From contig JBITNC010000001.1 of assembly GCA_050084985.1 (NCBI GenBank), positions 116,684,001 to 116,748,000 on the forward strand: a DNA stretch of 64,000 bases, given 5' to 3'. Positions within the stretch are counted from its first letter, which is position 1. Each line of letters starts with the position of its first letter. Both the position numbers and the translations under genes were made by a program. Shown here piece by piece: positions 35,560 to 47,919 of the stretch. The notes under the pieces were generated by a model. That model was not told where the DNA came from. It did not search any database and saw only the letters and a list, made by a program, of their open reading frames with translations. The stretch is from Nageia nagi (Eukaryota; Pinophyta).

Positions 35560-37720
35560 AAGAAATGAAAATGAAACTCATTATGCTGGGGCAAATAGCA
35601 GAATTATCAAACATTAAAATGTTATCTACTTTGAAAAGACTCTATGTCACATACATGCTAATGGCATAGAGCTATGGAATAAAGTGTTCCATGAAATAGC
35701 ATATGTAGGCAAGCATGAGTACCTAGTAAGGTGTATAACTTGTTTTCAAAATACTTTGATTGCGAAAATTCAAAAAGTTTATGTTTGATTATAACTTGGG
35801 GCAACTATGATTGTCTATGACCCAAAGCAAATTATTTGCCTCTACCATAAACCAACAAAATCAAGATTTAAAATATTCGTACATAAGTTGATAAACTCAA
35901 GTGTACGAGTCTTGACTTAACCACTTATTAACCTCAAGTATATTATCACTTACTTATTAGCCTAGTGGTATTTGTATAAGTCTACAATGATAACATATTA
36001 GTTTGTTTGTATCTTCTTAAGATACATGACTATGTTTGCTCACCGCATCATGCAATAAACATTCAAACTTGATCATAAATAATTTCATCATGAATCCTTG
36101 ATAAGACAAACACCATTTATTGTTTATGATCTTACAATGAATCACGAACTTCCTAGTTCAAATCATATGTCATGTTATGCATGTTTAGTCATCACTTATT
36201 ATTATATGTATTCAAGAAACCCTAGTCATCAAAAAACATGATTCCAATGATTTTTGCAAAACCTACCTTTCTGAAGTAGTAACATAATAATCAAAATTTA
36301 AATCAATGCACATAAAGGGGACTTCATGTCATATACTTGACTCGGCTCCATACATTCCTTGGGATAAACACAAGGCACCCATGTAATGATATATGGAAAC
36401 AAGCCTTTAGTACCTATTTGGTGTACAACCAACGTGTGTTCAAAATACTTCAATTGCAAAGCTCAAGAAATCATACTTGGATAATTGGGATAAATACAAA
36501 CTTCCCATGACCTAAAATCAAACCTTATGTTCACCTATAAATGATTGAAACAATAAGGTTAGAATCATTCGTACATTCATCTTACTTGTCCACTAGCTAA
36601 TATATTAGTTTTTGAACAGTCTATCATCATCATCACTAACATCATTAGTTAGTTCAAAAGGGGTCATAATGCTAAGAAAAGTACTACAATCACATAGTAA
36701 GCTCATGATCACTTAGTAAGACCATGGCTACATCTCTCTTAAAATGTACTCAAAAAATTGTTAATTAGAAAATCGAAAGTTATATGTCTACTCACGGTTA
36801 AGGTAATTAGGATTGCCTATAACCTGAAATAAGATGTTTATGCTCAATATGATTCTAAAAGACTTATGCAAAAGATCATCACGAAACCCATTCTGCTGGG
36901 TCAAAAGCAGACAAAAATGAAAGATGACTTGTATATACAAAATAAGCTTCCTATCACATACTCGCTTTGGCATGCAGAGACAAACTAGAGTCTTACCATG
37001 CAACTACCATAAACAACACATAGTATGGAGATAAATACAAGTGAAGTTTTGATATACAACATCACTATCTAAAAATTGTATACATAAAATAAGCTTACCA
37101 TCACATACTCGCTTCGGTATGCAGAGACAAACTAAAGTCTTGTCATGCAACTACCATAAACATCACACAGTATGGAGATTGACACAATTATAATTTTGAT
37201 GTATTACAATATCATTTTCAACATGTATCAATTGCAAAAGTTAAAAAATCATATTCAGCCATGACAAGGGCTATCCTCATGACAACACCGAATGATGAAA
37301 TATATATATATATAATAAGTTTTGATTTAGAGAAGCTATAATTATATCCTACTAAAAGATCTTAAGCTTTATACGAAAGAAGATTTTGATGATATTTCTT
37401 AAAAATATCATTAACATTTACAAATATCAAAGGAGATAAAATGTGATGTATCATTGTTACAGGAGATCATCTTGAAACCCTATTATCGGGACAAAGGACA
37501 ACACCCTCCAAACCCATATACTAAAGGGGACTTATATGGTACATGTGCGCTTAGACATGCAGAACGACATTATAGAAATGTCATGCAATTGTCACACAAG
37601 CTCAACACAGTGTCATACCGAAAATAGTCACTTCTGAAGTATATTCAAATTTGTTTTCAAAACTACATCAAATGTAAAATGAAAACACATTTTATCATAA
37701 TTTGATAAATCAAAATTTTG
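35560..37720 (+). repeat. Diverged tandem repeats in the 3' untranslated region
   Basis: A degenerate module with a GGG(A/T)CAAA block, a TGTCACATAC or ATCACATACTCGCT block, CATGCAGAGACA and a CATGCAACTACCA-like block recurs near 35590, 36310, 36890, 37070 and 37490. Two neighbouring units at about 36941 and 37088 are especially similar and lie about 147 bp apart. The last unit (37470-37850) has a counterpart on the minus strand at 62250-62680. Confidence 0.7.
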
Positions 37721-37840
37721 ATTCATTTAAGAATTGAGTCAAAACTTATATCATAAAAAGGCAACGATAAAAAATCAAGCAACAAAGTTTCCCATTCTAT
37801 ATTTTTGAAATCATCAACCGTATTTTCGGTTGATAATTTC

Positions 37841-37854
37841 AAAAAGGGGCAAAA
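37841..37854 (+). other. Polypurine tract before the 3' LTR
   Basis: AAAAAGGGGCAAAA directly precedes the LTR start TGTAGACACC; the same junction occurs on the minus strand at 62250-62237. Confidence 0.75.
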
Positions 37855-38699
37855 TGTAGACACCTAAAAAAGTCCCCTTTTTAACTAGTAAATATTGAAA
37901 TAATCATAACTCTTTATACAAGCCTCAAATAAGCTTGAAAACTTCATTATTGGATATCCCTCATTGAGTACATGCAAAACGAGTGGTCACATGACCCCTT
38001 TTGATAAAAATTGACTATTTTGCGATCATTTTAATGTTGTTATAAATTGTTAACTAGTCATCGGCGTTCACCTACAAACGCCGGCATTTTGATCTAGTCG
38101 TCGGCGTTCAACCTCCAAACGTCGATGACTCTGTAACAGCTGAATAGAAGCCAAAATAGTAAAATGAAGTTGGAATGCTTCGTTCTTCCAAGATGAGGTG
38201 GATAGAGGGGGTCAGTTATGACCTACGGTGGCTGTTCACTTCCTCTTACCAGCCTTGAAACATCTCATCCAAAATCTATAAATACTAGCCAATACAAAGC
38301 AAAAAGGGAGGAATTGAAACCAATTTTGAAGTAGGGTAATGCTACCAAAATCTTGTGAGCTTATACATTTTATTGTTTTATGCTAGTTTCATTTTAATAC
38401 TTGTCATACATAGATGCTTTGATGTTATTATTTTTTGCATGTGTGTAGGATTTACAGGTTGCTCATATCAAAGGAAGAAGCAAGCAACTCAAAAACAATG
38501 AAGATTTAATACTCTTTATTTTTGCACATAGCATTTGTAAAAGTCCTTCTAAGGCCAAATTGTAGTTTGAACTAAGATTGAATATCATTTTGCAATTACA
38601 ACATGTCTATCTCTGTTATATAATTTGAGGTTCAATGAATATTGAAGATTAATTTTATTTTATTTTATTCTATATTCCAGCTCAATTTTCATTGCAATA
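37855..38699 (+). repeat. 3' LTR (845 bp) of the gag-protease element
   Basis: Begins TGTAGACACC and ends near TTGCAATA at 38699 (TTGCAACA in the other copy). It pairs along its length with the minus-strand LTR 62236-61396 (841 bp). A TATA-like TATAAATAC lies at 38279-38287. The U3 part contains the CG-rich repeat motif and short hairpins at 38055-38130. Confidence 0.85.
38278..38287 (+). promoter_or_regulatory. TATA box of the LTR
   Basis: CTATAAATAC lies in the same place in both LTR copies (minus strand at 61830-61821), about half-way along the LTR, as expected for the U3 promoter that transcribes the element. Confidence 0.6.
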
Positions 38700-39560
38700 G
38701 GTAGCAAATAAAGTTTTGAATGATGAAAAAGTAAAAATGTTACAAAGCATTAAGGTCTATAGAAAAACAATGGTGGTATTGGAGAAATAATGGTAAGCCT
38801 ATCAAAGCTATATTATTTGAAAAATCAAAGAAAATAGGCCATACTTCAATATGATGCTCTAATTGCACTCCAATAATTGGCCTTAGAATCCCCAAGATAA
38901 AAAAAATGAATAAATACAAAGTTTGCTTAGGGTGATAATAGAAAAGGATCTAACCACTATAACTCTAAGACCAAGATAAACAATTTTAAGAGGATAAGAG
39001 ATATTTGTAATTTAAAGGATTTGACATTAGCCTTGGACCCAAAAAAAGGTTAGTTAAAGGTAGAAACAAACTTTGTGAATATGTTTTTCAATTCTTTAAT
39101 TCAATTGAAGGCTTCCAAATTATGGGAAGAGTCTAATGTATAGAATATTACCAACCATTTAGTGGCAAATACTAAATCATTTTTAAAAAGTGATTCAACA
39201 ATAAACTTATCTAAGAAGCAAATCTCATATTTGCAAGAGATAAATGAGCAACCTCAGGAAGTAGTTGCACATTTTTTGAATTTTGAGAAATTGGAGAATT
39301 TCTTGATGGGATTTAGAATAAATATTGCAAAATTTCAAGTATTCTCCTTTCTATCACAAGTGGATAATAAAGATCTCCAAGATCTATACAAGAAGCTTCA
39401 ATTTCTATTGCCTATAGAATTGGTACCTCAAAAACACACCCTGCAAAAAGATACAACTAGGTAAGCAAGTGGAAATGGTCAATAAGGGTTCTACTTTTTA
39501 GCAAGCCAAAGACCCTAAAGAGCCTCCATAAGATTGTTATTCTTGCAAAATCACACTCTA
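38700..39560 (+). pseudogene. Second copy of the coiled-coil 3' ORF tail
   Basis: Starting immediately after the LTR end, this segment parallels 27600-28315: both contain AGTAAAAATGTT, ATATGATGCTCT or ATTATGATGCTCT, and the CTTTTTAGCAAGCC / TTAGCAAGCC block. The longest frame is 39162-39464 (for example SKKQISYLQEINEQPQEVV, VAHFLNFEKLENFLMGF, LLPIELVPQK). No known domain is recognised. Its partner lies upstream of the gag-protease element, so that element is flanked by two copies of the same sequence. Confidence 0.55.
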
Positions 39561-39568
39561 GAAGGATA

Positions 39569-41301
39569 ATATTCTTTATTTTATTCATTCATTTGTTTCC
39601 TCAATAAAACCCCTTCTTTAATTCCCACTTCTTATTTCCTTTTCTTGCATTTGTAAATACTTGTATAAGTTCATTCCTTAATGTAAATTGTATGTAATTA
39701 GTATTTCATTAAGATTCATGTATATTACTAGGTCATATTTGTATCACCAAGTCTTAGTTAGGGAAATGTCACTTAAAATTGCTATTTTATTTCAAGGTGA
39801 GTGTTATTTGTACATAGTTGAATGAGTCATGTCCAAGATATATGTATAATTCATAAGGTGAAGAGTATCCATTTTTTAAAATTAGCTAATTCATTTTTGG
39901 GATTCATATAGGTCTAATCTAGCTATTCTTACCAAGTGTTGTTGTATATAGTCTATTTATGTGTCTAGAGTCAAGTCTAGTCCCTATCTCATGTCTTACT
40001 ACTTAGGTTTTAGTATTGTATAATCTTGGGGTTATTTAAGTGCATTATTGTACATAGTCATTAGTATTGGTCAAGTCACATGATGGACATTGTTAAAGTC
40101 ATGTGAAATAGGTTCCATGAAAATCCTAAGATGATGTCATCTTTTTCAATGGAAATGAACAGGATCAAGATAACATAGTAAATGGGTAGTCCTAATGATT
40201 CTTCATGGAGGAAGTTATTCACACATTGTATTCAATAGACCCTACCAAATTTGATCAATGATGTTATACCTTTTTGGAGAAAATGACATGCAATAAACAC
40301 CTCATGTTTCAATAATACTTGTTGATGTGTAACAAAACCCATTAGGGAAAATTAAAGATTGTAAGAAGAGGTGAACATCTGAGTCTACTTAATCAAGAGT
40401 GTATGACCCTTGGAATCTACCAACATGTCAAATGTAACTCATTTCCACATGGTAGTAATAGTTCACTCTTAGGCTTGAATAATATATCCTCCATCACTCT
40501 TACAATAGTCAACACCAAAATTGTAAAAGAAGTATTTAATGATTAAAGAGGGTTGGTTGATCATTGACTAATTGATTTGCTTAATTATACATATAGAGAT
40601 GGAAAACCATACCTAATAAATACAATAATAGTTTAGATATGCCATGGTCAATAGATAAAGGATGATTGATTACACCTAGATTGGTACATGATTAAAGGTT
40701 TATGAATTTGAGAATCAGTGTTGCATTGGGACAATAATCCATAATTAGTCATAATTATAGATTCATCTGTACATTTTGTAAATATTTAGTTTCATTTAGT
40801 TCTTAGTCAAATAGGTAGTTGTAGTCATTAATGGTGGGAAACTACCCATTTGTAAAGGAAACATTATAAATAGTAGATTGTTTGAGATCCAAATGGTCGG
40901 ATATTTTAGCAAAGTTGCCCAATGAGAGATTTATTTTCATATATGATAATGCAATACTATGATATTTTTCCCTCTACATTTTGTGGCTATTAATTTTCTT
41001 TGTAATTGTTATAAATGAAGCTTTGTTCTAAGATGTGGCTATGTGTTACAATTACAAGACCCCAAGAGTGAGGTAATTATGCTATTATTAGTATTGGCTA
41101 TGGATTATAGCCGACATGGTGATGTCTGTGCTAACTAGTTTAGTTCATTCTCACATCATTTGCTTTTTTTTTTATCTCTATCTTATATTTTGATCTCTTT
41201 CTTGTTACTATTGATATCTTTTATTTTTTTCCTATAACTTTTAACCTTTTTCATAGATAGGAACCGGTTTATAACCCGAAGATTAAGTAGAAAACCCCCA
41301 T
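39569..41301 (+). repeat. LTR-like region following the 3' ORF copy
   Basis: The start matches 28318-28645. A TATA-like CATTATAAATAG sits at about 40870, and a pyrimidine-rich stretch lies at 41160-41250. The region ends just before a primer-binding-site-like sequence at 41302. These are the expected parts of a gypsy LTR, but no second full copy is in view to fix its ends. Confidence 0.45.
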
Positions 41302-41322
41302 GAGTGCATTGTCAGGAAATGG
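41302..41322 (+). other. Possible primer binding site (Asp tRNA type)
   Basis: The bases TGCATTGTCAGGAAATGG resemble TGGCGCCGTTGCCGGGGA, the site used by many Ty3/gypsy elements with aspartate tRNA, allowing several transitions. If real, a new 5' internal region starts here, directly after the LTR. Confidence 0.4.
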
Positions 41323-42929
41323 AAAACTTAACAAACTAAACCTTTAGGTTACATTATACTAATAAACACCTTTTCACATGCTTTGATCCTAATACGTATG
41401 ATGCAAATTGGCTAGCAATATCAACCAATGGAATAATCAAATAGTCGATCATAACGACTCCAAGAGATTTTTTTTAAAAAAAGTATAAAATGTTGAAAGC
41501 AAAAATTTACAATCACAACATAGGTTAAAATGTTGGCAATAGACTCCTACCATGTAGTTACAAAGATAATTATATTGAAAAATTAACAAAAAATTAGCTA
41601 ATCCTAGTAGATAGATCCAAAGCCTAAAAATAAAACTAATTGGTACCCTTATGCCTAGCTAATAGATAGATCAATCTGTTGAGAATTGGTTGACAATTAG
41701 GGGTAATTTGGGTGAGAATAAATTGGTATATTTGAATGTAGATGACCATTGATAATCCAATTGATAGTCCATGAAGTGGCTAATAGGATGGATGGTATAC
41801 TAAAGATAGACTAGGATCTACAAATTGATCTACAAGAAACTAGCTAGAGATTGGCTAGGAATGGGGACTTCAAACCTCAAAAGTTTGATTCATATCAAGT
41901 CCAAGATAGTTTCCTGAAAGAACCAACATATTTTAGTGGTAGGAAATCATTAAAAAAATAAGAGAAAGCATCAAGATGAACACCCAACAAAAGAGAAAGG
42001 TTTAAAAAACTCCTCGAACTTGAGCTCAATGGAGAAAGGGAGGTTCCATAGTGATGATAATCTTATGATGCACCCAAACATGGTGATACTTAACTCAATT
42101 TGAGGACCAAGGTTGCTACACTAATCCTATATATGAGTTTATCATGCTACCAATTTAAGAAGGGATGTTCTTGATATCTAGACCTACAAGAAAATAAATA
42201 TTACTAGGGGCCTTAACACCCTAGTCCCTTAAGACCCTAGAGTGTGATCAAAGAGAGGTGTTAAACCTCTTGATGAAATTTATACCCCTTATCCCATATT
42301 CAAATGGGAACTCTAAATAAAGAATATGCTTATAATGCAATGTGATATGCTCATGCTATGCTAAAATAATGATAAAATGATAAAAATAAGCTAAACTATC
42401 ATGAATCTACACTTGAAGCATTCTACATGTTCACACAAATGAATAAAATTCTATAAATAAAAGGATACAAGTGCTTTAATGCTCCAATATATCTCCCAAT
42501 GCTCTCAAACACCTATAAGGATGATCAAAACATGTAAAAGGGAGTGTTAGAGGTTGTTATGGCTTAGGGTCTTACTAAAGGGTTTGGTTAGATGATATGG
42601 GTTGGTTGGTAATGACAAGGGAACAAAGTCAAAATGAGCAACAAAGGGAAAACAAAATTTAAATTTGGGTTTCTAGATCAGGCATCAAACCGGTAGGCTA
42701 GTTGACCTAACTGATCGATAGACTAAGGAAACCAATATACTAATTTGATTCTTGACATATAAGGTCAAAAATGGCTATGATGAAGAAATTTAGTGAAAGA
42801 ATTGAGATACAAAATGAACAAAGGTAAGAGGTGATTTTGTGGTGCTTACATCGAGTAGTAGTTGAGATTTGTGGTTCATGCTCATAGAGTTTTGGACTGC
42901 TAAAAATCAACATGAATAAAGTGATAAAG

Positions 42930-43195
42930 CTAAACTTTGCAACCTTTCTAGCATTCTTCCAGTATGTGCCATCATGGGAGCTTTGGAAGAAGATATGGAC
43001 ATCCATCAAAGAGTAGATGAAAATGGATTTTCATCAAATGTTATGGTTATGAGTGCACTAATAGGCATGTATGCAAAATGTGGAAGAATACACAAGGCCT
43101 AGGAATTAGTTTTCAAGATGCATGATGGAGACATAATTTTATGGAATGTAATGATTGGAGGATATGAATAAAATGGATTTTATGATAATATAAAT
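42930..43195 (+). pseudogene. PPR (PLS-class) fragment, copy 1
   Basis: The frame reads a PPR module: ILPVCAIMGALEEDMDIHQR, then VDENGFSSNVMVMSALIGMY, AKCGRIHKA, a TAG, and a final VFKMHDGDIILWNVMIGGYE with a second stop. MYAKCGRIHKA and WNVMIGGY are hallmark PPR strings of the plant PLS subfamily, whose members bind organellar RNA for editing or processing. It is an isolated module with stops and no organelle-targeting sequence, so it is a pseudogene piece related to the array at 49779-51640. Confidence 0.85.
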
Positions 43196-43619
43196 TGCAT
43201 TATTTCACTACAACACTATATAGCATATGCTACCATTATTCATTCTATTTTTGTTGTATGGCTAAATGTATATTCATTTTAGTCATTATTTTTCTTAGTG
43301 TATGATCATTTTGTTGTTATAACTATTACAATATAATAATATTGGCTATGCAACTTGTTATCTATATCTCGATCATTGTAGAACTTTGGTGAATCCTTTT
43401 ATTCAATATAAAGTTTTTATTAATGTAAGAGCCTTTGCAATTAATTAGATTGATCTATTTGTTGAATATATTTATCATATCACAATTTCTATTCTGTGTC
43501 ACTCCTTGATATAGGAGATAAGTTTATCAAGCAATGAATTTCTATACTTTGTTTTTTTCTACACTTTATAATCTGTTATTTTCTATGTCTTTTTCTTAAT
43601 ATTGTACTTGCATATTTCC

Positions 43620-44477
43620 CTATTTAACTAGGTATGAAGAGCTCTCCTAAAGAGGAAACATTGAATACATTGCTAGAGGTGCTCTTTTTGATGCTTACTT
43701 TGGAAGATAGCTTTTTTTCTCCTATTGAGTACCATAGTAGTTAATTATTTGTGTAATTAATATTTACTACTATTTTATTCTTGTTTTATGAAACACAAGT
43801 GCAACATAGAACATTATCAAGGTTGTATAGGTAATCATTTTTTCCTCCATTCCAATAAACTTAATTTAATTTTTTAAAATGTTATTAGCTCTTTTCATTT
43901 ATGAAAAGGAATATTTTGGGGCCTATATTTAGTGGATTCTACAAGTTTCTTGTGCAACAAGCTACATTGGATGCATTAGAAAGGACAAGTTTGGTGAGAA
44001 ATAAAAAAGAATTCTACAACTATTGGTATTAATGTAGTTTCCAACCTTTTAGTATGCTCAATGTTATTATTTTTATTATTTAATAATTTGCATTCAATTA
44101 GATTAATTTATCAAAATCATTTTATTCTATAAATCTTTGATATTGGTAACTTATTCTTGTATGTCAAATAGGTGCATTATTATTAGGATGAATCAACTCC
44201 AACTAGTAGATGTGTTTTTCTTGTACTTCGATGTGAAAGGTGAGTTGTGAGAGGAGATGTTGTCAAAAATTTTTAGATAATGAGACCTAAAATTTCTTTT
44301 TTTTAGTCTATTTGTGTTTTTGACATGTGCTTGTTAAAGGGCTATGATGAAATAACAAAATTCCTCCATGTTGATGTTGCTGGTGTAGATATATAGTCAT
44401 TTCTTTACTTATTTTACCAAAATATAGAATCTTCTACAAAACCTTCATGTTGTAAATTATTGTTCTTGTAATGTGTA

Positions 44478-44509
<32 letters not shown>

Positions 44510-45700
44510 ATATATTTTTTGTTATGATCCTAGGTCACTTTGTATGTGGTAAATTAGATCATTTCAAGAAACTAGAAAATTATGCTCTAGGTAATGATAT
44601 GATCTATTTTTTCTCTTGATGTTCTATCAAATTTTGAGTATGGTTTCATGTATGTAAGTGAAATATCATAAATGATTGACTATTTATGGAGTGGAAAAGG
44701 CCAAGTTCTTCTATATTGTTGGGTTTTTTCTTATAGTCTCATTAGATTCCATACTACTTATTATTGAAGATTATGCTAAGGAAAAAAAGATATTGTAATA
44801 TACACATCTCAAATATTAAAATATGCATATTTAGGTTAACCATTTATATTGAAACTACATATGGATCATTTAAAAATGATAAGTTTATTGATTATATTAC
44901 CTAGTTGATCCTACCAATCATTGCATTTGGATCTTTAAGAAATGAGTACTTTGAGTATTACATAGTTTACCCCACCAATCATTGCATTTATATCTTCAAG
45001 AAGTGAGTAATTTTAGTATAACATGGTTGATTTTGCTAGTCTTATTTTTATATCATATTTTGTAGACTTTTATGATAAACCTTGCGACCCCTTTTATGTA
45101 TGAATTATTTAAAGAGCCATTCATGAAAGTTTTTTTGTAATCTTTTATCTTTAATTTGAAAACCAGTTTCTATGTAGATAGTTACCAAAAGTAGGATGTT
45201 TCAAGTCAAGTTGGTTTTCATATTCTTCCATTTGTGATGTCAATTTTTTAGCTCCTTGATTGGTTGGTTGAAACTTTGATTGTATTTTAAAATTTTGTTG
45301 GACTTTTGTTTATCTAATGAATTATTTTTGTTATAAGAAGTCTTTTGATTTATTTGTATGTTTTTTTCACTTTTAAGATTCTTTTGGACATGATTTATTA
45401 TTTTGGTCATTTGTTTTAGTTATATGTATTATGTTTTTGGAAATGAAATAGAAGAAATAACTTTTGCAAAGGTACAGGTGTGAGAGGTAATTTATTTTAG
45501 GCTTCAAATACTTATCTATATTGAATCTTTAATATCATAGTTGATATTTGATGTTTTCCTCCAAAATTTTCCAACTAACAATGTTGAAGAGATAGCCTTA
45601 AGGATGGATGCACTACCAAAGGATAGTGGAATATATAAAAGGATAATTGATATCACATAATGTGTTGATCCAACTATCATAGTAGAAGAAGAAAAGCTAA
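43620..45700 (+). pseudogene. Exon-like pieces of an unrecognised gene, copy 1
   Basis: Short coding-like pieces bounded by splice-like signals are conserved in both duplication copies: YEELS-RGNIEYIARGALFD after an AG at 43631; YKFLVQQATLDALERTSLV at about 43945-44000 followed by GTGAG; DESTPTSRCVFLVLRCE at 44187-44239 between AG and GTGAG; DEITKFLHVDVAGVD near 44350; HFVCGKLDHFKKLENYAL at 44534-44590 between AG and GTAATG; and VEEIALRMDALPKDSGIYKR near 45580. I cannot name the protein. Intervening sequence looks like introns. Stops and a lost donor after the first piece suggest a pseudogene, though some pieces are intact. Confidence 0.45.
44477..44505. repeat. (TA)n microsatellite
   Basis: A run of TA dinucleotides inside duplication copy 1. 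The matching place in copy 2 (about 54550-54575) lacks the run, so it expanded or was lost after duplication. Confidence 0.9.
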
Positions 45701-46669
45701 TGCTTTAGTTTATTATAGTTTGATTACTTATTATTCTTTTCAACATCTTATAAGCTTCCTTAGGTGATTAGTATTTTTGGTTTTATAGGTAACAAATTTT
45801 AAAAATAATAATTTTTGTGTAAAATCAGCTTTGCTTCTTGGAAGTTCTTTGTCATCTTCTTTGATAGTTTTGGTGTGGAGCCCTTCTAAAAATATTGTTG
45901 ATTTTGACTATTGAATGTCTTTGTAATAGTGTTAAGTCTATTTGATAGATAATCTTAGCTTTCATTAATTTATTGGTGATATGTATCTTTTATCTTTACT
46001 TTATTGTAGCGAGGTTCTTCCTAGGAATGAAATGTAATACATTGACTATCAAATTCATTATCAAATGGAACTCTAACACTTGTAAAAATAAAATGATATT
46101 TATCCATATTTTGTTTATTACATAATAATCAAATACATAAGTGGTCCACATCATTGCATTAACTACAAGATTAAATTCTATTACTAATTAAATAAAATGT
46201 TATAATTGTTGGTCTGATTAATATGATTGTTTCATCTTTAACATCTTTTTTGACACACACAATAATAAATATGCTCACATTCAAATGGCAAATTACCTAA
46301 ATATATAAAAATTGTTATAGGGATCTTGATTGAGTCAATGGTGTTCATGGCATTTGTAAGAAATTAAAAAACACATTACATTCATACATAATAATCAAAT
46401 GGAAATTGATTTAATGTAAGAAACAAATTATTTTATAAATTTTATAAAATATAAGTAAGTTGTACATCAAACAAATCATCCTATAACATAAAAAATAATA
46501 TTTTATGGTTTGATTTTTATGATTGTTTTATATTTAGCCATTTTTTTGGCACACACCATCATTCATATCCTCTATTTTTGATTGCAAAATATCTATATAA
46601 AAGGAAATCATTGATAATTTTGATTGGGTCATTAATGAGTCAAAACAATTGTGAGAAATCACAATCCAA

Positions 46670-46930
46670 ATTTCAACTATACATATTAATCAAATACCAT
46701 ATAGAGTTAATATAAGAAAAAATACTTTTATGGAGTTTACAAAAGAAAATATTATTTATATGTATAGCATATTATTCTACATGGAGTTTACAAAAAATAA
46801 AGATAACTTATGTGTATAAATACATTTCTAGGAAGTTTAAAACAACAAAGACATAGGATATTATCCTATGTAAAGTTTATTACAAGAAATACATGTGATA
46901 TGTGTAGCATATTATCCTATAATTTAAAAA
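46670..46930 (+). repeat. Short diverged tandem repeats
   Basis: A degenerate unit of roughly 60-70 bp with GGAGTTTACAAAA or AAGTTTATTACAA, an ATATGTRTAGCATATTAT block and TCCTA recurs about four times; the same array is at 56820-57010 in copy 2. Confidence 0.6.
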
Positions 46931-47756
46931 ATACGAACATCATAAGTACTTAATATTAATAAGGATGAGATTAATCAAAAGGATTTTTACTTAATGATAA
47001 AAATGATAGTTCAAATAGTCAAAGAAATGAAATAAGGACAAATTATATCAAATCAAAATCATAATAAGTTCATCATTCATATAGAAAACATGGGAAATCT
47101 ATATGGACAAATGAGATAAAGTAAACCTAGTATTATATTACAAATGAACACCAGAATAAAAGATGAAGTTGGAAATGGAGTTTCTTAGAAGACAAGATCC
47201 AAATCCAATTTTTTAGCAAGTAGAAGTCATCTCAAAATAAGAGGACCCTAGTACAATAAAAATAAGTTGTGTACAAAAAATTAGATAAACATGAGTATTT
47301 TTTGAAGTGAAAAACAAAATGAGATCATATTTGTATGATGCAAATTAACATCACTAAAAAATACATGTGGAAAGGAAAATATACTTGCAAGCTTAATTTT
47401 GCAATGGTTAGCCTTTGGGATCAAAGGTAAACTAATACATGTAAGGAGGTTCAAATATTTATGATAAAAGAATCCACATCTAATCACATGGAGAGATCCT
47501 ATGATTGAACTTAATCACAAGAGAAATGAAAAAGTAAACTGCCTACTTGATCAACTAAATAAAATGGAATGCTAGATCTTTTATGTAGGATGAGATAATA
47601 AGAAAAGTTCTTGGATAATGTAGAATCAAATCTAAAAATGATTACTAAAATAATAAACCTCTAACACCTAAAGCATGAGCTTGCATAGAATATGCCTCCA
47701 AAATTGGGTACTCAATCAGATCTTCCAAAATACATGATAAGGAATAATAAATAATA

Positions 47757-47919
47757 TTGTTAATACTTTATAAACATTTTGTTAATGTAATTTAATATTT
47801 ACAATGTGTAACTATGTCCTCAATACCATATTTTCAAACAATGATATTCATTCTTGTAAATGCCTATTTATAGGCCTCTGTTTGTAATGAAATGTATTTT
47901 GGATTATAATTTCATATCA
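47757..47919 (+). repeat. 5' LTR of the TRIM-like element
   Basis: 163 bp from TGTTAATACT to CATATCA, with CTATTTATAGGCC as a possible TATA region near 47867. Confidence 0.65.

Larger units (their letters stand above)
28646..38699 (+). mobile_element. Gag-protease gypsy element without RT (family shared with 58406-62680)
   Basis: The left end starts inside the 5' leader: homology with the minus-strand copy at 61160 and below begins at about 28648, and no 5' LTR is present. Then come an acidic N-terminal region, a gag domain, zinc knuckles, a protease, 4 kb of AT-rich sequence with several tandem repeats, a polypurine tract and the 3' LTR (37855-38699). No RT, RNase H or integrase is visible between protease and LTR, so the element is either non-autonomous or has lost pol by deletion. 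Confidence 0.75.

Noticed and set aside
42740-43009. 89-codon minus-strand frame
   Set aside because: It lies partly antisense to the PPR fragment and has no recognisable motif.
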